A stretch of 8,294 nucleotides of DNA from Bacillota bacterium (GCA_023387655.1 JAEWHR010000188.1:1-8294), one strand, 5' to 3'; shown: positions 1-6,131, counted from the stretch's first letter. Notes: a model not told the origin generated them from the sequence alone. Numbers and translations are program-made.

Positions 1-80
1 ATAATGAGAGCTGGCTGACAGGTTTACCGTCGGGCGTGGTGTCCCAGTCTAGAATTACGTCAGCCAATCAAACTCATCAT
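1..80. other. GC-richer nested-palindromic segment; possible structured RNA of unknown class
   Basis: This segment can fold into nested helices. ATGAG (4-8) pairs with CTCAT (73-77). Inside it, TGGCTGAC (12-19) pairs with GTCAGCCA (59-66), eight perfect base pairs. Within that lie the short palindrome GGTTTACC (21-28) and GGG (32-34) opposite CCC (43-45). The first 66 bases are clearly richer in G+C than the sequence that follows. No reading frame with a start and a ribosome binding site is visible, and I do not recognise a known riboswitch, tRNA or tmRNA. The strand cannot be decided because the palindromes fold either way, and the element may extend left of the window. It could instead be the end of an upstream or foreign coding sequence. 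Confidence 0.35.
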
Positions 81-83
81 AAC

Positions 84-119
84 AAAAAAATAAGAATAGA
101 GACAAATTCTCTACTCTTA
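84..119 (-). terminator. Intrinsic-terminator-like hairpin with U-tract on the minus strand
   Basis: Positions 91-102 pair with 108-119 (12 bp with one mismatch, loop CAAAT). Seven A residues at 84-90 become a U-tract downstream of the hairpin when read on the minus strand. On the plus strand the hairpin is followed only by TATATAGT, so plus-strand termination would be weak. The stem is AT-rich. No minus-strand gene lies to its right in this window, so it has no obvious client. It may serve as a bidirectional terminator for whatever lies upstream. Confidence 0.45.
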
Positions 120-153
120 TATAGTACAAACTAGAATAAATTATTGTAATAAA

Positions 154-171
154 ACCATGGTTTTCCATGGT
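154..171. repeat. Short perfect hairpin upstream of the fliB-like gene
   Basis: ACCATGG (154-160), loop TTTT, CCATGGT (165-171) form a perfect 7-bp stem 60 nt before the start codon at 232. It could be a protein-binding site or a leader hairpin. On the minus strand it is followed by TTTTATT, so a weak terminator is also possible. No convincing sigma-A or sigma-D promoter is visible between here and the gene. Confidence 0.4.
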
Positions 172-231
172 AAGATAGTTTATGGGATTATTTGGAAACA
201 TAAATAAAATTAAAAGGAATGTGAAGAACAT

Positions 232-1398
232 ATGAAATTACTTAAGCCGTATTATTATGATAAATTTAAGTGTATTGGTAGTGCCTGTCCAAATACATGT
301 TGTAAAGGTTGGGACATTTCAATTGATGAAGAAATGAATAAGTTATATCAAGATCTTGAAGGAGATTTTGGAGATCGACTCAGGCAAAATATTTATTCTA
401 AAAACAATCAAAATTATTTTAAACTTAATCAATCGAAAGTCTGCCCATTTTTGAATGAAAATATGCTTTGCGAGATATATATAAATCTTGGAGAAGAATC
501 AATGTGTGATACTTGTAAAAACTATCCAAGAATAACTAAATTACATGCGGATATAATTGAACAAACATTAACTCTTTCTTGTCCTGAAGTTGCTAGATTA
601 TTAATTGAATCAAAAACAAAGATTGATTTTGAATATGGTGAAATTAAAAGATTAAAGCTTAAGCCGGAAAAAGTGAATGCTTCCTTATTTAATTGTATGT
701 TACATGCTAGAACTCTTTTTATCGATATTATGCAAAAAAAGCACATAAAATTACTTTATCGACAACTACTGCTAATAATTATTTCTGATAAAATACAAAA
801 ATATTTAAATAATAAAATGTACGATGAGGTAGAAAAACTGATAGAGAGATATTATGACGATAAATACATTAACCTATATATAGAGCAGTTACATCATATG
901 CAGATAAATGACAGTAAAGAATTAAAATATAATTTTATATCAGAATATATTCAAAATGTATTTAAATATACTATAAACGAAGACACTTATATTATGAAGT
1001 TGTATAAAAAATTTTTCGTGGACGATTCACATATGACATTCGATAAAGTTCTACATAAATATGAGGAGTCTTTTGATAAATATTACGAACAAAATAGTCA
1101 TGTATATGAAAATTTCTATGTTCATACAATCTTTAGATATTGTTTTGATGCCTTAGAAGATGGCCAGATTTTTAAACATATCATACTTACTAATTTGGGG
1201 TATTTGATTATTCATGTATTTGATGTGCTTTCATGGGTTGATAATAATGAAGTCTTAACAGATGCTAACCAAAGTCTAATCTTTGGTGCGTTCTCTTTTG
1301 CATTTGAACATAATATTAATAATTTTAATAATATGTATAAATTTTTAGAAACAAATAATTTGAATACGTTAGCGTTTCAAGCACTTTTATTAAATTGA
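232..1398 (+). CDS. fliB: FliB-family flagellin lysine N-methylase (cysteine-rich)
   Basis: The 388-aa protein has the arrangement of the FliB/YkgJ-like CxxxCxxCC family. Its N-terminal third holds nine cysteines: C14, C19, C23, C24 (CIGSACPNTCC), C71 (VCPF), C80, C92, C95 (MCDTC) and C117 (LSCPE), followed by NYPR. Such cysteines probably bind a metal or Fe-S cluster. FliB proteins methylate surface lysines of flagellin (known from Salmonella). The remaining two thirds (about 130-388) are helix-rich, with no motif I can name. The length fits the family at about 400 aa. The start is ATG 232, with AAAGGAA at 213-219 as a rather distant ribosome binding site. Codon use is strongly AT-biased. 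No flagellar structural genes are in view, but the next gene has a flagellar-type promoter, which supports a link to motility. The family is fairly sure; the exact substrate is inferred. Confidence 0.75.
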   Translation: MKLLKPYYYDKFKCIGSACPNTCCKGWDISIDEEMNKLYQDLEGDFGDRLRQNIYSKNNQNYFKLNQSKVCPFLNENMLCEIYINLGEESMCDTCKNYPRITKLHADIIEQTLTLSCPEVARLLIESKTKIDFEYGEIKRLKLKPEKVNASLFNCMLHARTLFIDIMQKKHIKLLYRQLLLIIISDKIQKYLNNKMYDEVEKLIERYYDDKYINLYIEQLHHMQINDSKELKYNFISEYIQNVFKYTINEDTYIMKLYKKFFVDDSHMTFDKVLHKYEESFDKYYEQNSHVYENFYVHTIFRYCFDALEDGQIFKHIILTNLGYLIIHVFDVLSWVDNNEVLTDANQSLIFGAFSFAFEHNINNFNNMYKFLETNNLNTLAFQALLLN

Positions 1399-1463
1399 TA
1401 GGAAGGACTCGTTGAATGACTACGGTAATATAAAATAGTTAATCTAGTTAAACTAACTTCACC

Positions 1464-1491
1464 TAAAACATTTCCCACTATTTGCCGATAA
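1464..1491 (+). promoter_or_regulatory. Flagellar sigma-28/sigma-D type promoter
   Basis: TAAA at 1464-1467 is the -35 element and GCCGATAA at 1484-1491 the -10 element, separated by 16 nt. This matches the FliA/SigD consensus (TAAA, 14-16 nt, GCCGATAT/A). Transcription would start near 1498, giving a leader of about 85 nt before the ATG at 1584. It lies in the otherwise gene-free 185 bp after fliB and points at the surface-protein gene. No competing sigma-A promoter stands out in this gap. Confidence 0.65.
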
Positions 1492-1583
1492 CCATTATAG
1501 AGATACTTTAAACAAAAACGTTTCACCACAGCATATCATTAGGAGCGTGTATTTTTAGGTGGTGGACAAAAAGGAGAGTTGAT

Positions 1584-3386
1584 ATGAATACTGATAATTA
1601 TGAACAGAGGTCATGGAAAGGGGTTTTTTCAAGATTCAATTTCTTGATGTTTCTGGGAGGTTTCCTATTGTTATTTTCAATTTCTACTAATTTGATCGTC
1701 TTTGGTCAGAATAGTAGAAGCATTACATATAGTGATATTACAATTGATCATGGCAATGAGGAAATACGTATAGCTGTAAATGAGGACACAACGATCCTCT
1801 ATTGTGATTCTAAGAAGCTTGACTGGATGGAAGCAATCACCATACTTGAAGAAGATAAATACGTTGCAGTTATCGACACTTCATGGATTAACCGTTCCAA
1901 AGAATTTGTTCTTGGTATTAAAGATGCCAAGGAGACTTCGGATAGTAAGATGATAAAGATTAGTCTTGCAGCGAGAGAAGAAGGACTTAAGGCAGGTTTT
2001 AGTGGAGAAGCAGCTATTATTGATAAAGTAGTGAATAAACCATTAGAGATTACTTATCCAAGCGAGTATGTCATTAATTCCGTAAGTGATGAATTTGGTT
2101 ATGTTTATTTTTATACAGGTAGTGGGTATACAGCGCGCTATTATGAAGAATATAATACAATTGAATGGAAGAATGGGGCAGATGGTACTTGGAGAGAGTT
2201 TGAGGAGTTTAATCCAGGACTTTATGCCAATAAAGGTGCAACTATTTATTTCCGTGTAAAAGCTTCTGCAAACGAAAAGCTGTCAACGACCGTGAATAAC
2301 CAAGGAATCTATGTAACGAAGGGCGCACCAGCTGGTAAAGAGGTCCGTTTAACTTATGCCAAATTAGCCAATGCGCCAAAGATTATGTTAGATACTAGTA
2401 AATTAACTGTCGCTCTAAGAGCTGGCTATGAGTATCGAATACTTCCTGATGGAGAGTGGATTAATGTTGTTGATGCTCATTTGAATACGCAAGGGAAGGT
2501 TCTACCGATATCTTTGTACAAGCTATATATGACATATGATGTTACTAATAATCTGAATAATAAAAGTTTTAATTTCCAATATCAAGATTTTAATATGGAA
2601 ATCAGAATTGCGGCAACAGCAAAAAAAACAGCATCTAAGACATTTCATCTAAAAGTATCTGCTCCAAATGCTACAGAATCAACAGGTATTGGAGTATCTT
2701 ATGTACTACCATATAATAAGGATAGTGGTATTTTATTTAGTAATACAAATCCAGATAGTTATCAAATAGCTCTTATTAGTGGCAAATATTGTGGTGGGGT
2801 AAATTCATTTGATGCGTCTAAAGTGAATTATGCAGAGGTTAAATGGTATACCGTGAAATCGGGAACGAAAGAGAAACCATCTTCCGTTAAGATTCCGGGT
2901 TCCGCATATACTGGAAGATATGAAGTAGAAGAACCAATTCTTATATACCGATTAGCACCAATCAAAGAGTCAAAAACACAAGAACAAGTAATTGCATCTA
3001 AGGCAATCGCAGTTGCTTTACCAATCGAGGTAGTTCAATCTGCGACGGACTCTGTACAATCTAAAGTTGAGCTTGTACAGGGAACAGTGACGGAAGGTAA
3101 AATTGAAGTATCAACTACGAATGTTTCAGTTGGAGCAACGCCTAAAATATCCACTCTTAAAAAGCCAACAGGTGTTACTATCACAGCAGATAAAGTAAAG
3201 GCAGATGGAAAATTTACTATTACAGTGAAAATATCAAGTTCTGCTCAGGTAGTGGATTCTTATAAATTTACGGTAACAATAGAAGGATTAAAGAAGGAGT
3301 ATACCGTTGTTATAAAGGAGAAACCAGCTACACCGTCTCCAACCCCAACAGTAACGCCAACCGAAACTCCAACGCCAACTCCTTAG
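1584..3386 (+). CDS. Membrane-anchored extracellular protein of unknown function with Thr/Pro tail
   Basis: I do not recognise a family for this 600-aa protein. A short basic N-terminus (R9, K12, R17) is followed by one hydrophobic segment at about residues 18-41, so it is exported and either signal-anchored or cleaved. The rest is polar, strand-rich and has few cysteines (only in YCDS near 64 and YCGG further on). Residues from about 500 to 578 read like an immunoglobulin/cadherin-like beta domain (alternating V/T/I strands, EGLKKEYTVVIKEK). The last 22 residues are a Thr/Pro linker-like repeat that ends directly in the stop codon; the frame stays open only three more codons after it, so no lost domain is visible. 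The start is ATG 1584, with AAGGAG at 1571-1576 and a 7-nt gap. The sigma-D promoter upstream and the adjacent fliB suggest expression with flagella, perhaps as a surface or motility-associated factor. This role is inferred. Confidence 0.8.
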   Translation: MNTDNYEQRSWKGVFSRFNFLMFLGGFLLLFSISTNLIVFGQNSRSITYSDITIDHGNEEIRIAVNEDTTILYCDSKKLDWMEAITILEEDKYVAVIDTSWINRSKEFVLGIKDAKETSDSKMIKISLAAREEGLKAGFSGEAAIIDKVVNKPLEITYPSEYVINSVSDEFGYVYFYTGSGYTARYYEEYNTIEWKNGADGTWREFEEFNPGLYANKGATIYFRVKASANEKLSTTVNNQGIYVTKGAPAGKEVRLTYAKLANAPKIMLDTSKLTVALRAGYEYRILPDGEWINVVDAHLNTQGKVLPISLYKLYMTYDVTNNLNNKSFNFQYQDFNMEIRIAATAKKTASKTFHLKVSAPNATESTGIGVSYVLPYNKDSGILFSNTNPDSYQIALISGKYCGGVNSFDASKVNYAEVKWYTVKSGTKEKPSSVKIPGSAYTGRYEVEEPILIYRLAPIKESKTQEQVIASKAIAVALPIEVVQSATDSVQSKVELVQGTVTEGKIEVSTTNVSVGATPKISTLKKPTGVTITADKVKADGKFTITVKISSSAQVVDSYKFTVTIEGLKKEYTVVIKEKPATPSPTPTVTPTETPTPTP

Positions 3387-3498
3387 GACATATCCTGAAG
3401 TGAATAGTAATCATTTCATTATGCTTAGTTAAGGATAGATGATTCAGTAGCTATAATTGCTAATTCCATTAAATTATATAATAAATCGAAAACTAGGT

Positions 3499-3574
3499 AA
3501 TCCGCCCATATTCTGATATAATGATTAGTATTGAGAACAATACTGATTAACTGGAGGAATAATATGGGCGGATT
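3499..3574. repeat. 14-bp perfect inverted repeat spanning promoter and start codon of the PurF-like gene
   Basis: AATCCGCCCATATT at 3499-3512 is the exact reverse complement of AATATGGGCGGATT at 3561-3574, with 48 bp between them. The left arm lies just upstream of the -10 box and the right arm contains the ATG start codon (3564-3566). In RNA made from the local promoter (start near 3529) the left arm is absent, so the start codon is free. In RNA reading through from upstream the arms could pair and bury the start codon. As DNA the arms could also be paired operator half-sites. Confidence 0.75.
3514..3522 (+). promoter_or_regulatory. Extended -10 sigma-A promoter for the PurF-like gene
   Basis: TGATATAAT at 3514-3522 is a perfect TGnTATAAT extended -10 element. 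The -35 region at the 17-bp position (3494-3499, TAGGTA) is poor, as is common with extended -10 promoters. The start point would be near 3529, giving a leader of about 35 nt with GGAGG at 3553-3557. The rest of the 3387-3530 gap shows no clear terminator for the upstream gene. Confidence 0.6.
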
Positions 3575-4967
3575 TTTTGGCGTAGCTTCTAAGACTGATT
3601 GCGTATTTGACTTATTCTTTGGAACAGATTACCATTCCCATCTTGGAACAAGAAGAGGTGGTATGGCAGTTTACGGGGAAGGTGGTTATGAGCGTTCCAT
3701 ACATAATATTGAGAATTCTCCATTTCGTACGAAGTTCGAGAAAGATGTAAATAACATGAAGGGTAACATTGGGATTGGTTGTATCTCGGATTTTGAGCCA
3801 CAACCCCTGATCGTGAGATCCCATCATGGTACTTATGCAATAACAACTGTTGGTAAAATTAATAATAGTGAAGAAATAGTAAATAAGATTTTTCAATCAG
3901 GAAATCCTCATTTTTTAGAAATGAGTGGTGGTGATATCAATCCTACAGAGTTAGTGGCAGCAATCATCAATCAAAAAGAGCATCTTGTAGAAGGGATTCG
4001 TTATGCTCAGGAAATCATCGATGGTTCTATGACACTTCTTTTAATGACCCCGAAGGGTATCTATGCAGCAAGAGATAGAATGGGAAGAACCCCGGTATCC
4101 ATCGGTCAAAAACAAGGTGCTTTTTGTGCATCCTTTGAAAGCTTTGCATACTTAAACCTTGGGTATACGGAGTATAAGGAACTAGGCTCGGGTGAAATCG
4201 TTGTAATTACTCCAGAGGGAGTGCAGACTTTAAACGAGCCTTCTTCTGATATGAAAATCTGTACCTTTTTATGGGTTTACTATGGTTATCCATCCTCTTC
4301 CTATGAGGGGGTAAGTGTAGAGAAGATGCGTTATCGTTGTGGAGATTTGCTTGCACAAAGAGATCAAGTAAGACCAGATATCGTAGCGGGTGTTCCAGAC
4401 TCTGGAACAGCTCATGCAATCGGATATGCGAATCGTTCTGGTATTCCTTTTTCTCGTCCATTTATAAAATATACACCGACTTGGCCACGATCCTTTATGC
4501 CAACGATGCAAAGCCAGAGGGATTTGATTGCAAAGATGAAATTAATTCCGGTTCATGATTTGATTAAGGATAAGAGCTTATTACTGATTGACGATTCCAT
4601 TGTACGTGGGACACAACTTCGTGAAACCACAGAGTTTCTATATCAAAGTGGCGCAAAAGAAGTTCATATTCGTCCAGCATGTCCACCACTACTATATGGA
4701 TGTAAATATCTGAATTTTTCTAGATCAACTTCAGAAATGGATTTGATTACAAGACGTATTATTTCAAAAGCTGAAGGTGAAAATGCAAAGGAAGTTCTGC
4801 AAGAGTATGCAAATCCAGAAACAGATCGTTACCATTACATGCTCGATCAAATTAGGGCAAAACTCAACTTTACTTCGTTGCGTTACCATCGTTTGGATGA
4901 TATGATAAAGTCAGTAGGAATTTCACCATGTAAGTTATGTACTTACTGTTGGAGCGGGAAGGAATAA
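3564..4967 (+). CDS. PurF-family protein (amidophosphoribosyltransferase paralogue) lacking glutaminase residues
   Basis: The family makes phosphoribosylamine from PRPP and glutamine, the first step of purine synthesis in the cytoplasm. I start it at ATG 3564 (467 aa), because GGAGG at 3553-3557 sits 6 nt before it; a TTG at 3531 in frame has no such site. Residues 1-230 align with the class II glutamine amidotransferase domain. There the N-terminal CGxFGI is MGGFFGV, the HxRY stretch is CISD (73-76) and the HNGN stretch is TVGK (95-98), so the nucleophile Cys, the glutamine-binding Arg and the oxyanion Asn all seem lost. The phosphoribosyltransferase half is intact: GVPDSGTAHAIGYA (276-289), PRSFMP, and the PRPP loop LLIDDSIVRGTQ (340-351). 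Likely 4Fe-4S ligands are C233, C380 and the C456/C459/C462 cluster. It may use free ammonia or another amine. It stands alone with its own promoter, away from other purine genes. The family is sure; the reaction is open. Confidence 0.85.
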   Translation: MGGFFGVASKTDCVFDLFFGTDYHSHLGTRRGGMAVYGEGGYERSIHNIENSPFRTKFEKDVNNMKGNIGIGCISDFEPQPLIVRSHHGTYAITTVGKINNSEEIVNKIFQSGNPHFLEMSGGDINPTELVAAIINQKEHLVEGIRYAQEIIDGSMTLLLMTPKGIYAARDRMGRTPVSIGQKQGAFCASFESFAYLNLGYTEYKELGSGEIVVITPEGVQTLNEPSSDMKICTFLWVYYGYPSSSYEGVSVEKMRYRCGDLLAQRDQVRPDIVAGVPDSGTAHAIGYANRSGIPFSRPFIKYTPTWPRSFMPTMQSQRDLIAKMKLIPVHDLIKDKSLLLIDDSIVRGTQLRETTEFLYQSGAKEVHIRPACPPLLYGCKYLNFSRSTSEMDLITRRIISKAEGENAKEVLQEYANPETDRYHYMLDQIRAKLNFTSLRYHRLDDMIKSVGISPCKLCTYCWSGKE

Positions 4968-4970
4968 TGT

Positions 4971-5097
4971 ATGGAAAATCCGTAGCAATGCATGGAGAGT
5001 TCGTAGCAATGCATGGTGAGTTGTAGTGATGCATAGAGAGTTGATAGTAATTGAATGGATAATTCGTAGTACTGAGATGGTTGATAATTGAATAATG
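4971..5097. repeat. Degenerate ~21-bp direct tandem repeat
   Basis: Units begin ATGG/ATAG and carry GTAG(C/T)AATGC: 4971-4991, 4992-5012, 5013-5032, 5033-5054, 5055-5076 and a decayed sixth at 5077-5097. The first two units agree at 18 of 21 positions; later ones drift and vary between 20 and 22 bp. It begins three bases after the stop codon of the PurF-like gene. It is not coding: unit 1 runs into TAG in the ATG frame, and the only frame open across two units ends in the third. It looks like a decaying minisatellite. No terminator for the upstream gene is visible in 4968-5177. Confidence 0.75.
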
Positions 5098-5100
5098 ATA

Positions 5101-5129
5101 TTATCAGAGAATATTTCTTACATTACTAT
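5101..5129 (+). promoter_or_regulatory. Possible glpP promoter next to a small palindrome
   Basis: TTATCA (5101-5106) and TACTAT (5124-5129) are spaced 17 bp, each matching the sigma-A consensus at four of six positions. The -35 overlaps the perfect palindrome TGATA-T-TATCA (5096-5106), which could be an operator. An alternative, GTGAAA (5131-5136) with TATAGA (5153-5158), is equally weak and would start the RNA inside the hairpin at 5161. Neither is convincing alone. Confidence 0.2.
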
Positions 5130-5160
5130 GGTGAAAAATCTGCAACTAATTTTATAGATA

Positions 5161-5174
5161 GGCGCTAGGGCGCC
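5161..5174 (+). promoter_or_regulatory. GC hairpin holding the only ribosome-binding-like sequence of glpP
   Basis: GGCGC (5161-5165), loop TAGG, GCGCC (5170-5174) is a perfect 5-bp all-GC stem in an AT-rich region. The AGGG at 5167-5170 sits 7 nt before ATG 5178 and is the only Shine-Dalgarno-like sequence near the start, so folding of this stem would limit ribosome access. If translation starts at the in-frame ATG 5190 instead, the hairpin lies 15 nt upstream and no good binding site remains. Confidence 0.45.
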
Positions 5175-5177
5175 AGA

Positions 5178-5756
5178 ATGGATGTTATTATGAAACATAC
5201 ATTTACTAAAACCCTTGAAGATTGTCCAGTAATTGCAGCTGTTAAGGATAGTGAGGGGTTAGAGCGCTGTTTTTCTTCTGAGAGTAGTATTGTGTTTATT
5301 TTGTTTGGGGATATCCTTACGATATCAGACATTGTAAATCGTGTAAAAGAACACGGAAAACTTGCTATGGTTCATGTCGATTTGATTTCAGGGCTAAGTG
5401 CGAAAGAAATTAGTGTTGACTTTATAAAAGAGCATACAAGAGCAGATGGTATTATTTCAACAAAACCAATGTTAATTAAGAGGGCGAAAGAGCTATCGTT
5501 ATATACAATTTTGCGTTTTTTTGTGATAGATTCCATGGCTTATGAAAATATTAAAAAACAGTGCATGAATGTAAAACCTGATTGTATTGAAATTCTCCCT
5601 GGCATTATGCCAAAGGTAATTCGTAAAATTTGCAATGTTCAAGAAATTCCTGTAATCGCAGGAGGATTAATTTCAGATAAAGAAGATATAATGCAAGCCT
5701 TGGATGCTGGTGCTGTCTCTATATCAACGACAAACCCTAAAGTTTGGTTCATGTAA
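5178..5756 (+). CDS. glpP: GlpP, glycerol uptake operon antiterminator
   Basis: The 192-aa length equals that of Bacillus subtilis GlpP. In Bacillus, GlpP binds glycerol-3-phosphate and the leader RNA of glp genes and prevents early termination. The family signature is spread over a small TIM-barrel-like fold: HVDLISGLS (66-74), ADGIISTK (89-96), IEILPGIMP (about 137-145), IPVIAGGLI (157-165) and the C-terminal TTNPKVW. The LPG and AGG stretches are the expected phosphate-binding loops. ATG 5178 is chosen because it keeps AGGG at 7 nt, but ATG 5190 (residue 5) is possible. A leader with an intrinsic terminator and the glycerol-3-phosphate dehydrogenase genes follow directly, which fits its job closely. 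It is separated from that operon by its own promoter-leader. Confidence 0.92.
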   Translation: MDVIMKHTFTKTLEDCPVIAAVKDSEGLERCFSSESSIVFILFGDILTISDIVNRVKEHGKLAMVHVDLISGLSAKEISVDFIKEHTRADGIISTKPMLIKRAKELSLYTILRFFVIDSMAYENIKKQCMNVKPDCIEILPGIMPKVIRKICNVQEIPVIAGGLISDKEDIMQALDAGAVSISTTNPKVWFM

Positions 5757-5781
5757 AGAAGCAGTTATAACAATTACATTG

Positions 5782-5810
5782 TTTGCATATGGTAATTTTT
5801 ATGATATAAT
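5782..5810 (+). promoter_or_regulatory. Sigma-A promoter of the glp operon leader
   Basis: TTTGCA (5782-5787, four of six matches), a 17-bp spacer and a perfect TATAAT (5805-5810) preceded by TG make a strong extended promoter 26 nt after the glpP stop codon. RNA would start near 5817, giving a leader of about 345 nt before the dehydrogenase start. No catabolite-response (cre) site is visible around it. Confidence 0.65.
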
Positions 5811-5950
5811 GAATATAGTAATAGTAGATTATGTATTTAGAAAAACCGAATATGTACTATTCAAGATAAGAGTGAATGTATTTATAGTTTTTCTGAATAC
5901 ATTAAGTAAAGATAAAGAGGCTTAGAGCTAAGGAATCTAAAAAAAGCTAG

Positions 5951-5985
5951 AGAACTAAGAACTAAGAACTAAGATCTCAGAACTC
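5951..5985 (+). repeat. Five 7-nt direct repeats in the glp leader
   Basis: AGAACTA occurs three times without gaps (5951-5957, 5958-5964, 5965-5971), followed by the variants AGATCTC (5972-5978) and AGAACTC (5979-5985). A related AGAGCTA lies just upstream at 5924-5930. The run sits about 95 nt before the terminator hairpin, in what should be untranslated RNA. It may be simple slippage or an array of contact sites for an RNA-binding protein. Confidence 0.7.
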
Positions 5986-6080
5986 AGTCACTAATCAAAC
6001 GAAATTACAACAGAATAATTGTATTATTAAAACTTAAAGAAGATTTTATAATAATTAAATATAATTGCATGAGAATTGGA

Positions 6081-6131
6081 GTCAAGCAAATAGTATACTG
6101 CCCAGGCAGTGTATTTTGCTTGGCTTTTTTT
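6081..6131 (+). terminator. Intrinsic terminator in the glp leader, likely attenuator
   Basis: The lower stem GTCAAGCAAA (6081-6090) pairs with TTTGCTTGGC (6115-6124) with one U-G wobble. After a small internal loop, the upper stem TATACTGC (6094-6101) pairs with GCAGTGTA (6106-6113), leaving loop CCAG. Seven T residues follow at 6125-6131. It ends about 32 nt before the dehydrogenase start codon, within the operon leader, so it should cut transcription unless antiterminated, presumably by GlpP. It could also end glpP read-through transcripts. Confidence 0.88.

Noticed and set aside
6..68. Minus-strand reading frame opening with TTG and protein-like for about 20 codons
   Set aside because: It has no ribosome binding site, starts right after in-frame stops and just past a terminator hairpin; its G/C-rich third positions do not match the genome.
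3..134. Stop-free plus-strand frame that could be the end of an upstream gene
   Set aside because: The frame runs through the 84-119 hairpin to a TAG, has no recognisable motif, and its first half is better explained by palindromic structure.
1435..1456. AGTTA/TAACT inverted repeat after fliB as a terminator
   Set aside because: The stem is short and AT-only with no following T-run.
1511..1530. AAACGTTT palindrome resembling a catabolite-response (cre) site
   Set aside because: The flanks do not match the cre consensus (spacing is one base short) and the downstream gene has no carbon-metabolism context.
2505..2511. CCGATAT, a sigma-D -10-like sequence
   Set aside because: It lies inside the 600-aa gene with no TAAA at the required distance upstream.
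3531..3563. Upstream TTG start adding 11 residues to the PurF-like protein
   Set aside because: No ribosome binding site before it; it coincides with the predicted transcription start, while GGAGG sits ideally before ATG 3564.
5704..5925. 73-codon plus-strand frame overlapping the glpP end and the glp leader
   Set aside because: Out of frame with glpP, no ribosome binding site, and it runs through the promoter and inverted repeats; composition is that of AT-rich non-coding DNA.
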